A stretch of DNA of 11,412 bases from Flavobacteriaceae bacterium (GTDB taxonomy: Bacteria > Bacteroidota > Bacteroidia > Flavobacteriales > Flavobacteriaceae). A program made the translations under genes and the position numbers. Below, piece after piece: positions 8,069 to 11,412 of this stretch (within the stretch, counting starts at the first letter, position 1; every line of letters starts with the position of its first letter). The DNA is taken from assembly GCA_002690085.1 (NCBI GenBank), contig NZDM01000082.1:1-11412 (forward strand). The letters are read 5' to 3'. The notes beneath the pieces were generated by a model. That model did no database searches. It worked only from the letters and a program-made list of their open reading frames with translations, and had not been told where the DNA came from.

Positions 8069-9259
8069 ATGAAGCAAGCCTATATAGTTAAAGCCTACAG
8101 AACCGCCGTTGGGAAAGCCCCAAAAGGGGTCTTTCGATTTAAAAGAGCCGATGAACTCGGGGCGGAAACCATCCAACATATGATGAAAGAACTTCCCAAT
8201 TTGGAAGTGTCCCGCATCGATGATGTCATTGTTGGAAATGCAATGCCAGAAGGGGCACAAGGATTAAATATGGCCCGGTTTATATCACTCATTGGACTTG
8301 ACAGTGTAGATGTTCCCGGTGTCACCGTCAACCGCTTTTGTTCATCTGGACTGGAAACTATTGGATTGGCCGTGGCAAAAATTCAAGCCGGCATGGCCAA
8401 TTGTATCATTGCGGGCGGAGCTGAAAGCATGAGTGCTGTTCCCATGACAGGTTTTAAGCCCGAGCTCAACTACGACACTATCAATGCAGGTCATGAAGAT
8501 TATTATTGGGGGATGGGCAATACAGCCGAAGCCGTAGCAAATGAGTTTAAAATTTCTAGAGAAGATCAAGATGCATTTGCATATAATTCTCATATGAAAG
8601 CACTGAAAGCACAAGCTGAAGATCGATTTCAGGATCAAATAGTACCCATTGAAGTACAACAAACTTATATAAATGAGTCTGGGAAAAAAGCCACAAAAAA
8701 CTATACAGTCAATAAAGACGAAGGACCGAGAAAAGGTACAAATTTAGAGGCCTTGGCAAAACTCCAAGCAGTCTTTGCACAAGGAGGAAGTGTAACTGCA
8801 GGAAATTCATCTCAAATGAGTGATGGCGCTGCATTTGTAATGGTTGTAAGTGAAAGCATGGTAAAAGAACTCAATTTAGAGCCCATTGCCCGTTTGGTGA
8901 GCTATGCCGTGGCGGGAGTAGAACCAAGAATTATGGGTATCGGCCCCGTTAAAGCCATTCCAAAGGCACTTAAACAGGCCGGCTTGCAGCAATCGGAGCT
9001 TGAACTTATTGAACTCAATGAAGCCTTTGCGTCTCAATCCTTGGCCGTGATTCGAGAACTAGATTTAAATCCAGAACTTATCAATGTAAATGGAGGCGCG
9101 ATTGCCCTTGGTCACCCCTTAGGCTGTACAGGTGCAAAATTATCAGTTCAGTTGTTTGATGAAATGCGCAAGCGAGAAATGGCATCAAAATTCGGCGCTG
9201 TAACCATGTGTGTTGGAACCGGTCAAGGCGCTTGTGGAATTTTCGAATTTTTAAATTAA
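8069..9259 (+). CDS. fadA: Acetyl-CoA C-acyltransferase (3-ketoacyl-CoA thiolase)
   Basis: The product cleaves 3-ketoacyl-CoA with CoA to acetyl-CoA and a shortened acyl-CoA, the last step of each beta-oxidation turn. The 396-residue length is standard for thiolases. The nucleophile Cys91 lies in NRFCSSGLE, the NEAFA loop at 317-321, His349 in GHPLGCTG, and the second catalytic cysteine, Cys381, in CVGTGQG, so the active site is complete. The start codon sits three bases after the preceding stop, so translational coupling is likely; hydratase/dehydrogenase and thiolase often work as a complex. A biosynthetic acetoacetyl-CoA thiolase would look similar, but the operon context argues for the degradative role. 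Confidence 0.95.
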   Translation: MKQAYIVKAYRTAVGKAPKGVFRFKRADELGAETIQHMMKELPNLEVSRIDDVIVGNAMPEGAQGLNMARFISLIGLDSVDVPGVTVNRFCSSGLETIGLAVAKIQAGMANCIIAGGAESMSAVPMTGFKPELNYDTINAGHEDYYWGMGNTAEAVANEFKISREDQDAFAYNSHMKALKAQAEDRFQDQIVPIEVQQTYINESGKKATKNYTVNKDEGPRKGTNLEALAKLQAVFAQGGSVTAGNSSQMSDGAAFVMVVSESMVKELNLEPIARLVSYAVAGVEPRIMGIGPVKAIPKALKQAGLQQSELELIELNEAFASQSLAVIRELDLNPELINVNGGAIALGHPLGCTGAKLSVQLFDEMRKREMASKFGAVTMCVGTGQGACGIFEFLN

Positions 9260-9281
9260 AAAATACTCAAATTTTATACCT

Positions 9282-11078
9282 ATGGAAGTCAAAGAAATAT
9301 TAAGAGGCGGACAATTTTTAGTCAAAGAAAGTGAATATGACAGTGTATTTACGCCTGAAGATTTTTCTGAAGAACAACAGATGATGAAAGAGGCCGTTAA
9401 AGAGTTTAACGATAGAGAAGTCATTGCAAAACGCGACCGATTTGAGGCCAAGGACTATGCGCTTACCGAAGCAGTGATGCGCAAAGCTGGTGAAATGGGT
9501 TTTCTTGGTGTTTCTGTTCCTGAGGCCTACGGAGGCTTAGACATGGGCTTTGTTTCCACCATGCTTGTTTGTGAATATATATCTAGTGGAACTGGGTCCT
9601 TCAGTACGGCCTTTGGCGCACATACCGGGATTGGAACCATGCCCATCACATTGTATGGTACGGAAGCACAAAAACAAAAATACGTACCAAAACTGGCCTC
9701 TGGAGAGTGGTTTGGGGCCTATTGCCTTACTGAGCCAGGAGCAGGTAGCGATGCCAATTCAGGTAAGACCACAGCCACCCTTAGTGAGGATGGTAAATTT
9801 TACAGTATAACAGGTCAAAAAATGTGGATTTCCAATGCAGGATTTTGCAATGTCTTTATAGTTTTTGCACGCATTGAGGACGATAAAAACATAACCGGGT
9901 TTATTGTTGAAAATGATCCTAGCAACGGCATTGTTTTAGGAGAAGAAGAAAACAAACTTGGAATCAACGCCTCATCGACACGTCAAGTCTTTTTTAACGA
10001 TACCAGGGTGCCTGTTGAAAACATGCTTTCAGAGCGTCAAAATGGATTTAAAATTGCCATGAATGCGCTCAATATAGGCCGTATTAAATTAGCGGCTGCT
10101 TGTATTGATTCACAGCGCAGAATCACAACCGATGCGATTGTGTATGCCAATGCACGAAAACAATTTAAAACCCCTATTGCAGAATTTGGCGCTATTAAAT
10201 ACAAATTGGCAGAAATGGTCACAAACACTTATGTCTGTGAGTCGGCGAGTTACAGAGCGGCCAAAAACATTGAAGACCGCATCGCCATGCGCATTGAAAG
10301 TGGAAATACACATCAGGAAGCAGAACTGAAAGGTGTTGAGGAATACGCTATTGAATGTTCCATATTAAAAGTTGCTGTTTCAGAAGATGTTCAGAACTGT
10401 GCAGACGAAGGTATTCAAATTTTTGGAGGTATGGGCTTTTCTAAAGATACACCTATGGAAGCGGCTTGGAGAGATGCCAGAATCGCTAGAATTTATGAAG
10501 GAACCAATGAAATCAACCGAATGATCAGCATTGGAATGCTGATTAAAAAAGCAATGAAAGGCCATGTAGATCTCTTGGGGCCAGCCATGAAAGTACAAGA
10601 AGAGCTTTTGGGAATTCCTTCTTTTGAAACGCCTGACTACAGCGCACCACTATCTCAAGAAAAGGCCATCCTAAAGAATCTTAAAAAAGTTTTTTTGATG
10701 GTAGCAGGTGCAGGCATTCAGAAATTTGGTCCTAAAATTGAAGAACACCAGCAACTTCTTATCAGTGCAGCAGATATTCTAATTGAAATCTATATGGCAG
10801 AATCGGCCATATTAAGAACAGAAAAAAACATGTACCGCTTTGGATTAGAATCTCAAAAACATCAAATTGAAATGAGTCAACTCTACCTTTATAACGCAGT
10901 TGACATTATAACAAAAAGTGCAAAAAATGGGATTGTATCCTTTACTGAGGGAGATGAGCAGCGCATGATGCTCATGGGTTTAAAACGCTTTACAAAATAC
11001 ACTCATTATCCTAATGTTGCAGGCCTAAGAAGCAGTATTGCTGACAAGGTAAATAAAGAGAATGCGTATTGTTTTTAA
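9282..11078 (+). CDS. fadE: Acyl-CoA dehydrogenase, ~600-aa form with C-terminal extension (FadE/VLCAD-like)
   Basis: The product is a FAD-dependent enzyme that introduces the trans-2 double bond into acyl-CoA, the first oxidative step of beta-oxidation, and passes electrons to electron-transfer flavoprotein. The protein has 598 residues. The flavin- and substrate-binding signature CLTEPGAGSD is at 148-157 and WISN at 182-185. The C-terminal helical domain carries QIFGGMGF and YEGTNEINR, with the presumed catalytic base Glu406. About 180 further residues follow this core; such an extension is typical of very-long-chain-type enzymes and of Bacillus FadE (about 594 aa), and absent from the ~380-aa short- and medium-chain enzymes. 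This suggests long-chain substrates, as an inference. No signal peptide is seen. It lies 22 bases after the thiolase gene and closes the operon. The partner flavoprotein must be encoded elsewhere. Confidence 0.93.
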   Translation: MEVKEILRGGQFLVKESEYDSVFTPEDFSEEQQMMKEAVKEFNDREVIAKRDRFEAKDYALTEAVMRKAGEMGFLGVSVPEAYGGLDMGFVSTMLVCEYISSGTGSFSTAFGAHTGIGTMPITLYGTEAQKQKYVPKLASGEWFGAYCLTEPGAGSDANSGKTTATLSEDGKFYSITGQKMWISNAGFCNVFIVFARIEDDKNITGFIVENDPSNGIVLGEEENKLGINASSTRQVFFNDTRVPVENMLSERQNGFKIAMNALNIGRIKLAAACIDSQRRITTDAIVYANARKQFKTPIAEFGAIKYKLAEMVTNTYVCESASYRAAKNIEDRIAMRIESGNTHQEAELKGVEEYAIECSILKVAVSEDVQNCADEGIQIFGGMGFSKDTPMEAAWRDARIARIYEGTNEINRMISIGMLIKKAMKGHVDLLGPAMKVQEELLGIPSFETPDYSAPLSQEKAILKNLKKVFLMVAGAGIQKFGPKIEEHQQLLISAADILIEIYMAESAILRTEKNMYRFGLESQKHQIEMSQLYLYNAVDIITKSAKNGIVSFTEGDEQRMMLMGLKRFTKYTHYPNVAGLRSSIADKVNKENAYCF

Positions 11079-11115
11079 AAAAAGTAAATGCAGCTTAGTG
11101 GGTTAGTTGAATCGC

Positions 11116-11139
11116 TCTCACATCGTTGAGGTTTTTTTT
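11116..11139 (+). terminator. Weak Rho-independent terminator candidate after the operon
   Basis: A short stem, CTCA (11117-11120) with TGAG (11127-11130), extended by a T-G wobble (11116 with 11131), encloses a six-base loop and is followed directly by eight T residues (11132-11139). Its place, 38 bases past the last operon gene and before a new promoter element, fits termination. The stem is short, so efficiency is doubtful. Confidence 0.35.
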
Positions 11140-11157
11140 ACAAAAAAAAATTAAACC

Positions 11158-11165
11158 TATCTTTG
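11158..11165 (+). promoter_or_regulatory. -7 promoter element before the M1 peptidase gene
   Basis: TATCTTTG is an exact match to the Bacteroidota TAnnTTTG consensus, 34 bases before the GTG start. No TTG is found at the expected -33 spacing; that region is an A/T homopolymer tract. It would start an independent transcript for the peptidase. Confidence 0.45.
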
Positions 11166-11199
11166 ATAGAGAATAAATCTGAAATAAAATAGCACATCC

Positions 11200-11412
11200 G
11201 TGAAACAAATCTACTTTTTAACCCTTATTTGTTTTTTTTGTATCCAACCGCAGCTACATGCACAAAATTATTCACGACAAGATACCCTTCGTGGGTCTAT
11301 TACAGAAGAGAGAAGTTGGTGGGATTTAAAATATTACAATCTCGAAGTAACTGTAGATCCAAATAGCAAATCGATAAATGGTAAAAATACCATTCACTAT
11401 AAAGTTTTAGAA
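11200..11412 (+). CDS. Secreted M1-family metallopeptidase (aminopeptidase-like), N-terminal part, cut by the window end
   Basis: A frame opens with GTG at 11200 and stays open for 71 codons to the last base. Its first residues form a signal peptide: Lys2, a hydrophobic stretch IYFLTLICFFCI at 4-15, and LHA before a likely cut at about residue 21. The mature part contains ERSWWDLKYYNLEVTVDP followed by KSINGKNTI, which is the opening of the N-terminal beta domain of bacterial M1 peptidases. The zinc motif HExxH and the GxMEN signature would lie beyond the window, so activity cannot be judged. An in-frame stop at 11185-11187 and the lack of an upstream ATG make GTG the best start. The protein would be exported to the periplasm or cell surface. 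It has its own -7 element and is not evidently part of the fatty-acid operon. Confidence 0.82.
   Translation, partial: MKQIYFLTLICFFCIQPQLHAQNYSRQDTLRGSITEERSWWDLKYYNLEVTVDPNSKSINGKNTIHYKVLE

Noticed and set aside
8095..8662. Two antisense open frames (8095-8331 and 8342-8662) inside the thiolase gene
   Set aside because: They lie wholly within a well-conserved gene on the opposite strand, have no promoter-like element or recognisable domain, and show composition expected of a shadow frame.
11091..11109. CAGCT/AGTTG hairpin just after the acyl-CoA dehydrogenase gene
   Set aside because: It has five pairs including a G-T wobble and no T-run behind it; the stem with T8 at 11116-11139 is a better terminator candidate.
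1..11412. CRISPR arrays, insertion sequences, tRNA genes, defence or toxin genes
   Set aside because: No regularly spaced repeats, transposase motifs, terminal inverted repeats, tRNA-like folds or toxin/antitoxin-like frames were seen; the window is filled by metabolic genes with short spacers.

Overview
The window looks like a chromosomal segment from a member of the Bacteroidota, most likely a Flavobacteriaceae species; the genus cannot be read from it. The grounds are low G+C, start codons preceded by A/T-rich stretches instead of Shine-Dalgarno sequences, promoter-like TAnnTTTG (-7) elements, a very large single-chain PurL, and a secreted M1 peptidase with a flavobacterial-looking start. 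All genes lie on the + strand.

Layout. (1) 1-3237: the 3' part of purL (de novo purine synthesis); its 5' end lies outside the window. (2) 3327-5096: a long-chain acyl-CoA ligase with its own candidate promoter. (3) 5097-5225: a control region with two near-identical 17-bp palindromic repeats just upstream of a TATATTTG -7 element. (4) 5226-11078: a tight four-gene operon made of a MarR-family regulator, a fused 3-hydroxyacyl-CoA dehydrogenase/enoyl-CoA hydratase, a thiolase and an acyl-CoA dehydrogenase. (5) 11079-11199: a weak terminator candidate followed by a new promoter element. (6) 11200 to the window end: the start of a secreted M1-family metallopeptidase with a GTG start and a signal peptide.

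Together, ligase, acyl-CoA dehydrogenase, hydratase/dehydrogenase and thiolase cover fatty-acid activation and every step of one beta-oxidation turn. Electron-transfer flavoprotein genes are not in the window. The enzyme order and architecture (dehydrogenase-first fusion, thiolase, ~600-aa acyl-CoA dehydrogenase) match the fadN-fadA-fadE operon known from Bacillus subtilis. Here a MarR-family gene leads the operon, whereas the Bacillus operon is controlled by the TetR-type FadR. The paired palindromes in the MarR promoter are the obvious candidate autoregulatory operators and are the most interesting part of the window.

I see no mobile elements, CRISPR arrays, tRNA or rRNA genes, and no wholly unfamiliar gene system. 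No gene-free stretch exceeds about 130 bases.
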